Of a DNA stretch of 38,103 nt, positions 29,084 to 34,679 are shown one piece after another. Source of the stretch: a virus; IMG/VR virus record IMGVR_UViG_3300042465_001906, positions 1-38,103 of that record, one strand, 5' to 3'. The notes under the pieces are model-generated. The model was not told the origin of the DNA. It did not search any database and saw only the letters and a list, made by a program, of their open reading frames with translations. Position numbers and translations under genes: made by a program. Position 1 is the first letter of the stretch; each line of letters starts with the position of its first letter.

Positions 29084-29101
29084 GGGGGTATTTCTACCCC
29101 C
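29084..29101 (-). promoter_or_regulatory. GAAA-capped hairpin ahead of the DnaA-like gene
   Basis: On the minus strand GGGGGTA-GAAA-TACCCCC is a perfect 7-bp stem with a GNRA tetraloop, 12 bases before the chosen ATG. There is no U run after it, so it is not a terminator. If translation began at the upstream in-frame ATG (29104) it would be coding. It may control expression of the DnaA-like protein. Confidence 0.6.
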
Positions 29102-29116
29102 CACCAGTTAGTTTGC

Positions 29117-29395
29117 TTAGAACGGAATCTCGTCCTCGGAATCAGCGGATGCCATGAAGTGGCTCGGCTCTTTTGGAGCAAATCCAGCAGCATTCTTCCA
29201 GTTGCCAATGATTGGGCCTTTCTCTCCAGCCATACGACGATCTTTGCCGATGTCTTGGACAATAAAACCATCGTTGCCATACTGGTCAGTGCCGTCCTTG
29301 TTCTCCTTGAGGTTCAGGGTGAGATACTTACCCTTGGCTCCATTGTACAAGGCGGTCTTGTCAATCTTCTCTACGTTAATTTTCAGTGTTTGCAT
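29117..29395 (-). CDS. SSB-like protein with acidic tip
   Basis: A 92-residue protein. The body (LKINVEKIDKTALYNGAKGK, YLTLNLKENKDGTDQYGND) is beta-rich with basic and aromatic residues like a compact OB fold. The C-terminus DSEDEIPF matches the acidic tip (DDDIPF) by which single-strand binding proteins recruit partners. It lies between the exonuclease/annealase pair and the DnaA-like gene, where a phage SSB would be expected. It is shorter than typical SSBs (about 150-180). Confidence 0.65.
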   Translation of the reverse strand: MQTLKINVEKIDKTALYNGAKGKYLTLNLKENKDGTDQYGNDGFIVQDIGKDRRMAGEKGPIIGNWKNAAGFAPKEPSHFMASADSEDEIPF

Positions 29396-29419
29396 ATTGT
29401 TAGTTTCTATTTGTTGTTA

Positions 29420-30247
29420 TTACTTCTGTGGGAGAGTTATCCATGCTGGGAGGTCAATTGTTTGAAGTCCATCGACTTGCTTTGGGAAGCTATTCGTGCT
29501 GACGCACTTTTTCCAAAGTCTAATCGCATCCATGTAGCCAGAATACTTTTTGCTTCCTGATCCATGTCGTCCAAGGTTAATGAACTCTGGGCCAAGTCTG
29601 ACGAATGCTGTTTCATATGGTGCGCTAGTTTCGACAAAGATGAAGATGAACTCATCTCGTGATTCTCCGCTAGCAGCATTCCACAGGTCAAGGTACAAAG
29701 CAGCCTGCCAGTGATAGCCATAATCAAGGATCTTTCGTTGTAAGTCATTCAGTGATTCTATTTTATTGATTGTCTTCAGGTCATACAGTGCCGATCCAGT
29801 CTCAGGGACGATGTCAATCATACCCTTCACTTTCACTCCTTCGATCTCTCCGAAGACGGCGACTTCGGGATTATAAACGCGAGGGAACTCATTGCAAGCA
29901 CGAATTACATCAGAAATGTCATTTGCCTTATCCCAATCATCCTGAGAGACGATCATCTTCCCAGATTCAAGGTTTTCAGCCTTCCATTCCTGAGCCTCTT
30001 TCTTGCGATAGTCAGCGTAGGGCGAGACGATGTACTCAGAGTCCATCAACTCAGGCGTGAGCAACGCACAGTGAGCTAGCGATCCAAGGGCCATTGCCGC
30101 AGTAGACTTCTGCTGCTTAGGAGTTCGGATAAAGCGATATGGAGACTGGTAGAAGAACCAGAGCAGTGACTTGCTTACTGGTGCGTCTAGGTCTTTTGGT
30201 GTAGCGGAAATCTCGTAATAAGATTTTCCCATATGGTATTGGATCAT
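29420..30247 (-). CDS. RecE-like PD-(D/E)XK exonuclease
   Basis: A 275-residue nuclease of the DUF3799/RecE C-terminal type, which resects double-strand ends. Motifs: GSLAH with H59, E134 in VFGEIEGVKVKG, D145 in KGMIDIVPET, the D-L-K of YDLKT at 156-158, and the Q motif YHWQAALYLDLW with Q181. It is next to the ERF annealing protein, so the pair forms a recombination system like RecE/RecT or Exo/Beta. It overlaps the intervening small gene by 4 bases. Confidence 0.88.
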   Translation of the reverse strand: MIQYHMGKSYYEISATPKDLDAPVSKSLLWFFYQSPYRFIRTPKQQKSTAAMALGSLAHCALLTPELMDSEYIVSPYADYRKKEAQEWKAENLESGKMIVSQDDWDKANDISDVIRACNEFPRVYNPEVAVFGEIEGVKVKGMIDIVPETGSALYDLKTINKIESLNDLQRKILDYGYHWQAALYLDLWNAASGESRDEFIFIFVETSAPYETAFVRLGPEFINLGRHGSGSKKYSGYMDAIRLWKKCVSTNSFPKQVDGLQTIDLPAWITLPQK

Positions 30248-30426
30248 ACTGATTCTTTGGTTTCTTTTTGTTTTTTGACTTGTTTGACTCCTGCCTCAAG
30301 CAGTGCCATCTGCGCCTTCATGTCGATAATCTTCATCTCCATCCTTCGCATTTCTTCCATCAGGTAGGTTGATGAATAGTTGTGCTTGAGAGCGAAGATC
30401 TTGTCTGTTTCTGGTGTCTTACTCAT
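30244..30426 (-). CDS. Small coiled-coil protein between ERF and exonuclease
   Basis: A 60-residue protein (MSKTPETDKIFALKHNYSST) with a Met-rich coiled coil (YLMEEMRRMEMKIIDMKAQM) and basic end (KQVKKQKETKE). It overlaps both neighbours by ATGA. Its start resembles that of the 56-residue gene at 26367-26537. Possibly an adaptor of the recombination module. Confidence 0.7.
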   Translation of the reverse strand: MSKTPETDKIFALKHNYSSTYLMEEMRRMEMKIIDMKAQMALLEAGVKQVKKQKETKESV

Positions 30427-31082
30427 GCTTTTGGTTCTGGTTGTGCCATGCTCATGGCGGCTTTGTTTCTCAACTCTTCTTCTTTCCCATCAAGAAGTTC
30501 GTGCGCTCGTTGCACTTTATTTGCAGGCAGGGTGAGGAATGACTCAATCCCGAGCTTTTTCAGGAATGCTGCCTCATTGACTTGCAGGTAGGTAACGCGA
30601 TGACGAAGTTTGATCAGTTCGTCCGTAGTAGCGTAGACTGCCGCAGGAGCCTGTGTAGGAGCTGCAATAACTTTCACTGGATTAGCTTTCACTGGATTGA
30701 TTGCGGACTGACCATCATCATCTTCCTGTGCAACACCCGTGACTGCTGCGAGGGAATATCTACGAAGGTAGGTAGTTGCAGCACCCACGCCCTGAGCATC
30801 TGCCTTGGCGGGTACACATGAGGCAATTGCTGTAATGTATCCACCCTTCTCATGGCAGAGGGCAGTTGTAACGCTGACGAGCGATCCATCAAAGGATGTC
30901 TCTTGGACAATGCTTAGACCGCATTCGCTAAATACTGGACGTACAGTATTCAAGACCTCAGCAAGGTCAGCGTATCGATTCTTGAAGTGCGGATTGAGCG
31001 ATCCCTTGTGGGCGTTCTCAACTGCGTTCTGCGCTTTCGCCAAGGCGGCGAATAGTTCTGGTGTTGCGTGTTCTAGGTTCAT
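30423..31082 (-). CDS. erf: ERF family single-strand annealing protein
   Basis: A 219-residue protein from ATG at 31080-31082 (MNLEHATPELFAALAKAQNA). Family features: AVENAHKGSLNPHFKNRYAD, LAEVLNTVRPVFSECGLSIV, VTTALCHEKGGYI and GVGAATTYLRRYSLAAVTGV with a DDDGQ after it. ERF proteins anneal complementary strands and circularise phage DNA in P22. It is the first gene of the early block. The open frame extends to 31229 but the extra 49 codons cover a hairpin and palindrome of the leader, so the shorter start is chosen. Confidence 0.9.
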   Translation of the reverse strand: MNLEHATPELFAALAKAQNAVENAHKGSLNPHFKNRYADLAEVLNTVRPVFSECGLSIVQETSFDGSLVSVTTALCHEKGGYITAIASCVPAKADAQGVGAATTYLRRYSLAAVTGVAQEDDDGQSAINPVKANPVKVIAAPTQAPAAVYATTDELIKLRHRVTYLQVNEAAFLKKLGIESFLTLPANKVQRAHELLDGKEEELRNKAAMSMAQPEPKA

Positions 31083-31090
31083 GTTGTAGG

Positions 31091-31174
31091 CCGCTAATTC
31101 GCGGTAGAGTGAGTAAATCACAGGCAGGAACCGATTCAAAGCAAAATCTTTGTAAAAATGAAAATAGTTTTCAT
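31091..31174 (-). promoter_or_regulatory. Early promoter region D: palindrome and leader hairpin
   Basis: A perfect inverted repeat ATGAAAA-TAG-TTTTCAT (31158-31174) lies upstream of the ERF gene, with the same half-site as in region C. Nearer the start, CCGC-GAATTA-GCGG (minus strand, 31091-31104) forms a leader hairpin 8 bases before ATG. The set-up parallels regions A-C and probably controls entry into the early block. Confidence 0.5.
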
Positions 31175-31247
31175 CATTGATTTGCAATGAGTTGCATGAC
31201 AATTCTGGGGGGATGGAAGAAAGTTTCACTTTTTTGCACGAGATCGC

Positions 31248-31275
31248 TTGACAAAGTTCTGGAATGCCCTACTGT
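31248..31275 (+). promoter_or_regulatory. Rightward sigma70-like promoter
   Basis: TTGACA (31248-31253), a 16-base spacer and TACTGT (31270-31275) on the plus strand. The -35 is perfect and the -10 keeps T, A and the last T. It would start RNA near 31282, giving the candidate small RNA that ends in a terminator at 31371, and by read-through the only rightward gene. Confidence 0.5.
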
Positions 31276-31281
31276 TTCCCC

Positions 31282-31371
31282 AGACGCCATTCACACCAGT
31301 CTAAACCTTTGGGGTTAAACCCTCTAAAAGGCCGGTACGGAGTGAATGCCGTGGCTGGCCTTTTTCTTTTT
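31282..31371 (+). ncRNA. Candidate small RNA with intrinsic terminator
   Basis: About 90 bases between the rightward promoter and a strong terminator: GGCCGGTACGG (31330-31340) pairs with CCGTGGCTGGCC (31349-31360), followed by TTTTTCTTTTT. Upstream, AACC-TTTG-GGTT can form a small hairpin. The terminator loop holds GTGAATG (31342-31348), perfectly complementary to CATTCAC at 31288-31294 near the 5' end, so a pseudoknot or attenuation switch is possible. No open frame of useful length. Confidence 0.5.
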
Positions 31372-31375
31372 CAGT

Positions 31376-31717
31376 GGGAATTGGTCAGACATATGGATGG
31401 TGAGGAGGAACGCTAAAACGACCGCACTTCACCGAGTTGGAAAATGGTTCGTCACTTTATCGCGGGTGGCGGTAATAGTCAGTAATGACCGTTTGGTTTG
31501 ATGCTTCTTGTAGGACATTCCAAAGCTACAAACGGTTCCTCGAAAGAGGTGTATGCTCAGACTCAGTAGCTCGTCCGAAAAGAAAAGACAAGTTTATGAT
31601 TCAGATACAGTTCGTCTACATGGCGAATTGTGTCTAGATCTAGAAAGCTGAACCGAAAGAAAAGTATTGCTAAGATAATGCTTGAATACTCATCCTTGAG
31701 TAATTAAAACACCTCAT
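31376..31717 (+). other. Structured non-coding leader before the rightward gene
   Basis: No gene. A chain of helices: ACCGC+CACC (31421-31433) with GGTGGCGGT (31465-31473); GTCA-GTAA-TGAC (31478-31489); CGTTTG/CAAACG around TTGTAG/CTACAA (31490-31535); CCTC-GAAA-GAGG (31538-31549). Two loops are GNRA. Then come two purine-rich CCGAAA(A)GAAAAG stretches, the 12-bp palindrome TCTAGATCTAGA (31633-31644) and hairpin ACTCA-TCCT-TGAGT (31688-31701). It looks like a structured RNA or a control leader. Confidence 0.45.
31633..31644. promoter_or_regulatory. 12-bp palindrome, possible operator
   Basis: TCTAGATCTAGA is perfectly self-complementary and lies 74 bases ahead of the rightward start codon. 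A dimeric regulator could bind here; the candidates encoded in the genome are the product of 31718-32131 and the winged-helix protein at 32201-32446. Confidence 0.35.
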
Positions 31718-32131
31718 ATGATTGAAGTAACTAAAGAGCTTATTCTGTCTCTAAAGTCAGAGAGAGGTGGATATACTAAGGCCAGCCTTAAGAAAATCGG
31801 GGTTTCTTGGCCTTTGAAATCAGGATGGAAGCAAAGAGCAATCGGAACTCTTGTGCCTGACTTCAGAGCAAATGATAAATTGGCTTTTGTTCCAGCCATC
31901 AATGCTTCCGAGTCAGGACTGACCTTTAGGTTTGAAATGACTTCATTTGAAATTCCTAAAAAGCCTACTGCCAAAAGTGCCAAAACTGCCAAAAGTCAAA
32001 AACCAGACCATTTTCCTGCCGTCAGGAATAAGGTTGAAGCTGATCTAGACCATTTTGTTGGCGTCAGCAATATGGTCGAGGACGATCCAGAGAACCCTCC
32101 TTGGAAAACGTTACAAACTGAAACGGTTTGA
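31718..32131 (+). CDS. Orphan protein, the only rightward gene
   Basis: A 137-residue protein. Residues 1-48 form a compact basic domain (MIEVTKELILSLKSERGGYT, KKIGVSWPLKSGWKQRAIG). Residues 80-95 are an Ala-Lys linker (KPTAKSAKTAKSQK). Then a duplicated unit follows: DHFPAVRNKVEAD and DHFVGVSNMVEDD, encoded by a 39-base repeat (32006-32044 and 32048-32086). It stands alone between the early and late leftward blocks, behind a long structured leader, which is the usual place for a regulator. I do not recognise the family. No SD precedes the ATG. Confidence 0.75.
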   Translation: MIEVTKELILSLKSERGGYTKASLKKIGVSWPLKSGWKQRAIGTLVPDFRANDKLAFVPAINASESGLTFRFEMTSFEIPKKPTAKSAKTAKSQKPDHFPAVRNKVEADLDHFVGVSNMVEDDPENPPWKTLQTETV

Positions 32132-32143
32132 ATCATAACCAAC

Positions 32144-32179
32144 AAAAAACCCCTGCGTGACGTTAGTCAGAGGCAGAGG
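32144..32179 (-). terminator. Terminator between convergent units
   Basis: CCCCTGC (32150-32156) pairs with GCAGAGG (32173-32179) with one mismatch, and TGAC-GTTA-GTCA forms the tip. On the minus strand it is followed by TTTTTTG, so it would stop the leftward late unit ending at 32201; read rightwards it is followed by GGTTTT a few bases on, so it may act in both directions. Confidence 0.65.
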
Positions 32180-32200
32180 CCAAAGGTTTTAGTGATTATC

Positions 32201-32446
32201 TCAGTATGCTGAGTAAACTCTGGTATGGTGTCCAGCAAGTGGAATCAAACGAAACTTCAAGAGCTTCTTCTCAACCATTCTGCGGAGACGCTTATCAGCG
32301 GAATCATAGCTCAAAATCTGGCCATTGCCTTGGGCCTTTGTAATGAAATCATGGACTGTAAATTCATCGTCTGACTTGCCAACTGGCGCAGCTTCTTTCA
32401 AAGCAATCTCAAGACCACTCAAGGCATCTAATATGTTTGTGTTCAT
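32201..32446 (-). CDS. Small winged-helix-like protein
   Basis: An 81-residue protein from ATG at 32444-32446 (MNTNILDALSGLEIALKEAA). Residues 28-81 read as a winged helix: FTVHDFITKAQ, SYDSADKRLRRMVEKKLLKF as recognition helix and RLIPLAGHHTRVYSAY as the wing. Such small proteins are DNA-binding regulators or structural wHTH adaptors. It is the last gene of the late block, next to the control region, so a late-acting regulator of early promoters is plausible. A longer frame to 32515 overlaps the phosphoesterase gene and is rejected. Confidence 0.65.
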   Translation of the reverse strand: MNTNILDALSGLEIALKEAAPVGKSDDEFTVHDFITKAQGNGQILSYDSADKRLRRMVEKKLLKFRLIPLAGHHTRVYSAY

Positions 32447-32451
32447 ATGCG

Positions 32452-33180
32452 TCACAGTATTCCAGTTGGAGAAATGAAGCAACCATCTTCTTTGACAACA
32501 TTCCAGAAATTCCACTTTCCTGTCTTGTCGTTGATGATTCCGAACCCCCAGCCAGTTCTCCAGCCTAGACGATTTGGATACCTCTCAGCGTAGGTCATCG
32601 ACTCAATGTCTGCCATGCATCCCAAGGCAAAGGATTGTCCACCATCGATGTGTTTAGCTGTGTATGAATCTGGCGCATGGACGTGGCCGAATAAACAGGA
32701 ACCAAACCGATCAAAGTGTGCCTTGGCTGAATTCTGCCCTGCTAGGAATCCGTGAATAAATTTTGGGCCACCCTCTGGGAGTTGCAGGTACTTGTTCACG
32801 TTGTATTGCACCCAGTCGATCTTGCGATCTTTAAACTCGCTTTCAGCGCACTTAACTAACGCTTGGCATGATTCCCTCATGATACCAGTTGCAGAGCCTT
32901 GAGCGTGTTCCCAGAGCCTAACATCGTGGTTGCCAAGGGTAAGGTAGTCGAAACCAATGTCGAGAAACTCTAGGCCAGCCTTGAAGTCTTCAGAGATACC
33001 AAGTTGTTTGTCCTCGTCGGATGCACCTTTTCTGATGGACGTAAAATCCCATAGGTCTCCCAAGTGAACGGTGTAATTCGGCTTGAAATCAGCCTTGAAC
33101 GCTTTGAGCTTTTTGACAGCCTCCTTATTTACAAGGTTGCCGTGATTATCTGCACAGACTAGGAACTTTTTAAATGCCAT
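32452..33180 (-). CDS. Calcineurin-like metallophosphoesterase
   Basis: A 242-residue enzyme with the full motif set: D11 and H13 in ADNHGN, GDLWD with D42, GNHD with N84/H85, H143 in FIHGFLAG and GHVH with H166/H168. These bind two metals and cleave phosphodiesters or monoesters. Phage members may act on nucleic acids, nucleotides or second messengers; the substrate cannot be told. The start MAFKKFLVCADNHG is fixed by motif position. It lies between tRNA-Ser and the winged-helix gene at the end of the late block. Confidence 0.88.
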   Translation of the reverse strand: MAFKKFLVCADNHGNLVNKEAVKKLKAFKADFKPNYTVHLGDLWDFTSIRKGASDEDKQLGISEDFKAGLEFLDIGFDYLTLGNHDVRLWEHAQGSATGIMRESCQALVKCAESEFKDRKIDWVQYNVNKYLQLPEGGPKFIHGFLAGQNSAKAHFDRFGSCLFGHVHAPDSYTAKHIDGGQSFALGCMADIESMTYAERYPNRLGWRTGWGFGIINDKTGKWNFWNVVKEDGCFISPTGIL

Positions 33181-33197
33181 GATGTTTTAGGTTAAAG

Positions 33198-33283
33198 CGG
33201 AGGCGAAGAGATTCGAACTCTTAAGAGCTTTATAGGCTCCAGCTATTTTCAAGATAGTGTCCTCGACCAGTCGGGCCACCTCC
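33198..33283 (-). tRNA. tRNA-Ser (UGA)
   Basis: Minus strand. Acceptor GGAGGTG/CGCCTCC, anticodon arm ACTAT-CTTGAAA-ATAGC with anticodon TGA, long variable arm (about 20 bases with GGAGC/GCTC pairing) typical of Ser, T arm AAGAG-TTCGAAT-CTCTT, discriminator G. No CCA encoded. It lies between the endolysin and phosphoesterase genes in the late block. Confidence 0.9.
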
Positions 33284-33317
33284 GTTAAGCGCAATCTTTC
33301 AAGTAAAAGTAATGGTG

Positions 33318-33794
33318 TCAACCACTAAATCTCATTCTTGAGCGAATCTTTGAAATATGTCTGGTCTTCTTGTAGACTCCGTCACCCTCGCGGGAGCCAG
33401 CACCATTGGTATTACCCTCGCAAGTAAGGACATTTCCCTCCTCATCAGGAGAGTCTAGAGCGATTCCAATGTGGGAGAACGTAAAACAAATGATGTCACC
33501 ACGTTTGATGTCACTTTTGTGGGGCTTCTTGAGCTTGACCGAGTTGTCAACAGACCTGCACCAGTTCTCGAAATCCCATGCGCCTGCCGTTCTTGGCCTC
33601 TGGAAGGTCACTGAGCGTCCTTGAATTGATTTCTGAACCACCCAACAGCAAAAGGCAGCACACCACGCCCACGGGCCTACAGGGAGCCAAGTCGCAGCCT
33701 GATACGCAGCAATCTGATCACCGCCGTTTTTCTTCGTCTCACGAACCCCAATCTGGGACTCTGCGGTAGTGGCGATGGTCTCTGCGAGCGTCAT
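33318..33794 (-). CDS. Endolysin, CHAP-like amidase/peptidase
   Basis: A 158-residue single-domain cell-wall hydrolase. C45 in WAWCAAFCCWVV, H108 in FTFSHIGIAL after RGDIICF, and the acidic CEGNTN segment match the Cys-His catalytic layout of CHAP/NlpC-P60-type lysins. No signal peptide or separate wall-binding domain is present, so export would depend on a holin. It overlaps the second membrane peptide by 4 bases, forming a lysis cassette. Confidence 0.88.
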   Translation of the reverse strand: MTLAETIATTAESQIGVRETKKNGGDQIAAYQAATWLPVGPWAWCAAFCCWVVQKSIQGRSVTFQRPRTAGAWDFENWCRSVDNSVKLKKPHKSDIKRGDIICFTFSHIGIALDSPDEEGNVLTCEGNTNGAGSREGDGVYKKTRHISKIRSRMRFSG

Positions 33795-33961
33795 AGCTTC
33801 TTAATGATGCGGTACAAGGAGAACAGGCCCACGGCAATGCCGATAATTAAGGACGTAATCCTCAAGTGATATTCAAGGTCTTCTTGAAAACTTGTAACGA
33901 TGCCCAGAGATGTTGCAACAATGCCTGTAAATGAATCCATTCCCCTTGCCCCAGTTGTCAT
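33791..33961 (-). CDS. Small membrane protein of the lysis cassette
   Basis: A 56-residue protein read from the bases: MTTGARGMDSFTGIVATSLG, IVTSFQEDLEYHLRI, then the hydrophobic TSLIIGIAVGLFSLY and RIIKKL. One transmembrane helix near the C-terminus with a basic end. It overlaps the endolysin by ATGA and the preceding membrane peptide by one base. Likely a holin or spanin-like accessory; which of the two peptides is the holin cannot be told. Confidence 0.7.
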   Translation of the reverse strand: MTTGARGMDSFTGIVATSLGIVTSFQEDLEYHLRITSLIIGIAVGLFSLYRIIKKL

Positions 33962-34113
33962 TAGCGTTGATCTTGCGCTTTGATCAGGCCGATACCAGCA
34001 GAAATTGCAGGAACGATTGAGATTAGGTCGATAGACCCACCCTTGAGGAATTGAGTTGCGCCAGAGACGATTGCACCGACGATGGTAAGGATACCGAGGA
34101 TAGTAGTTTTCAT
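33961..34113 (-). CDS. Holin-like membrane peptide
   Basis: A 50-residue protein: MKTTILGILTIVGAIVSGAT, QFLKGGSIDLISIVPAISAG, IGLIKAQDQR. Two hydrophobic segments are separated by a polar turn, a plan seen in many small phage holins with ILGILTI...AG.GLIKA. It is the first membrane gene before the endolysin and overlaps the next by one base (TAATG). Confidence 0.75.
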   Translation of the reverse strand: MKTTILGILTIVGAIVSGATQFLKGGSIDLISIVPAISAGIGLIKAQDQR

Positions 34114-34114
34114 G

Positions 34115-34261
34115 TTATTTTTTAGTTTTGGAGACTTTTACTTTGCCAGTGTGTAATTCACTTTTGAGTTTCTTTTGCTGAGAGGCTGTGAGAGGACTAC
34201 CTTTTGATAGGAGATACCCGACTTGAGCGCGACTCTTGGTAGCAGTTTTCTTGGCAGGCAT
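34115..34261 (-). CDS. Small basic protein
   Basis: A 48-residue protein: MPAKKTATKSRAQVGYLLSK, GSPLTASQQKKLKSELHTGK, VKVSKTKK. It is strongly basic with a central helix (TASQQKKLKSEL), typical of small phage proteins located before lysis genes, whose role is unknown. It overlaps the upstream basic peptide by one base. Confidence 0.7.
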   Translation of the reverse strand: MPAKKTATKSRAQVGYLLSKGSPLTASQQKKLKSELHTGKVKVSKTKK

Positions 34262-34353
34262 TAGCACTTTCCTTTCTTTTTAGGCTTCATCGCAATAACG
34301 ATTGCAACCTTGACTGGCTTACCTGCAGACTTCTTGGTGGATTTCGCTTTCAT
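34261..34353 (-). CDS. Very small basic peptide
   Basis: A 30-residue peptide: MKAKSTKKSAGKPVKVAIVI, AMKPKKKGKC. More than a third Lys with a short hydrophobic centre. The stop/start overlap TAATG with the next gene argues for a translated gene. It could bind DNA in the capsid, but this is speculation. Confidence 0.55.
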   Translation of the reverse strand: MKAKSTKKSAGKPVKVAIVIAMKPKKKGKC

Positions 34354-34358
34354 AAGGA

Positions 34359-34679
34359 TTATGCCCAGAAAACGCTTGGAACGTCAGGGTTAAACTCTGG
34401 GCGGGGGATGGAAATCTCGCTACCAGCATCGTTAGCAACAATCCAAGAGGAAGACCAGAAAATGAACTGCTCGCCTTCTGGAGGTACTGGGATACCAACT
34501 AGATCACGAAAAAGAACCCAATAGTCAGCATCATTGTGCTCACCGATTTCATGCAAGGCGTACTCATGGGTGGCAAGCGTTGATACGACAGCACCATCGA
34601 CCTCTTGGGCGAAACCATTGGCAACTCCGAATTGTTCAGCGATTTCCTTTGATGGGAACTTTAAGAGGTAGTCGGTCAT
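34359..34679 (-). CDS. Unknown protein after the fibre gene
   Basis: A 106-residue protein (MTDYLLKFPSKEIAEQFGVA) of mixed fold, ending in EFNPDVPSVFWA. It overlaps the fibre gene by ATGA. Small proteins starting 'YLLKFPS...A..FG' occur in tail-gene clusters of many phages without known function. Possibly a tail adaptor or fibre chaperone; uncertain. Confidence 0.65.
   Translation of the reverse strand: MTDYLLKFPSKEIAEQFGVANGFAQEVDGAVVSTLATHEYALHEIGEHNDADYWVLFRDLVGIPVPPEGEQFIFWSSSWIVANDAGSEISIPRPEFNPDVPSVFWA

Noticed and set aside
28961-29560. Rightward open frame of 199 codons
   Set aside because: Antisense to the exonuclease, SSB-like and DnaA-like genes, all of which have family motifs and linked overlaps.
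31083-31229. 49-codon N-terminal extension of the ERF gene
   Set aside because: It is not like ERF proteins and covers the leader hairpin and the ATGAAAA palindrome.
31376-31717. Group I intron or tmRNA in the structured leader
   Set aside because: No catalytic-core pairing of an intron, no tag frame and no tRNA-like ends could be found; only separate hairpins are seen.
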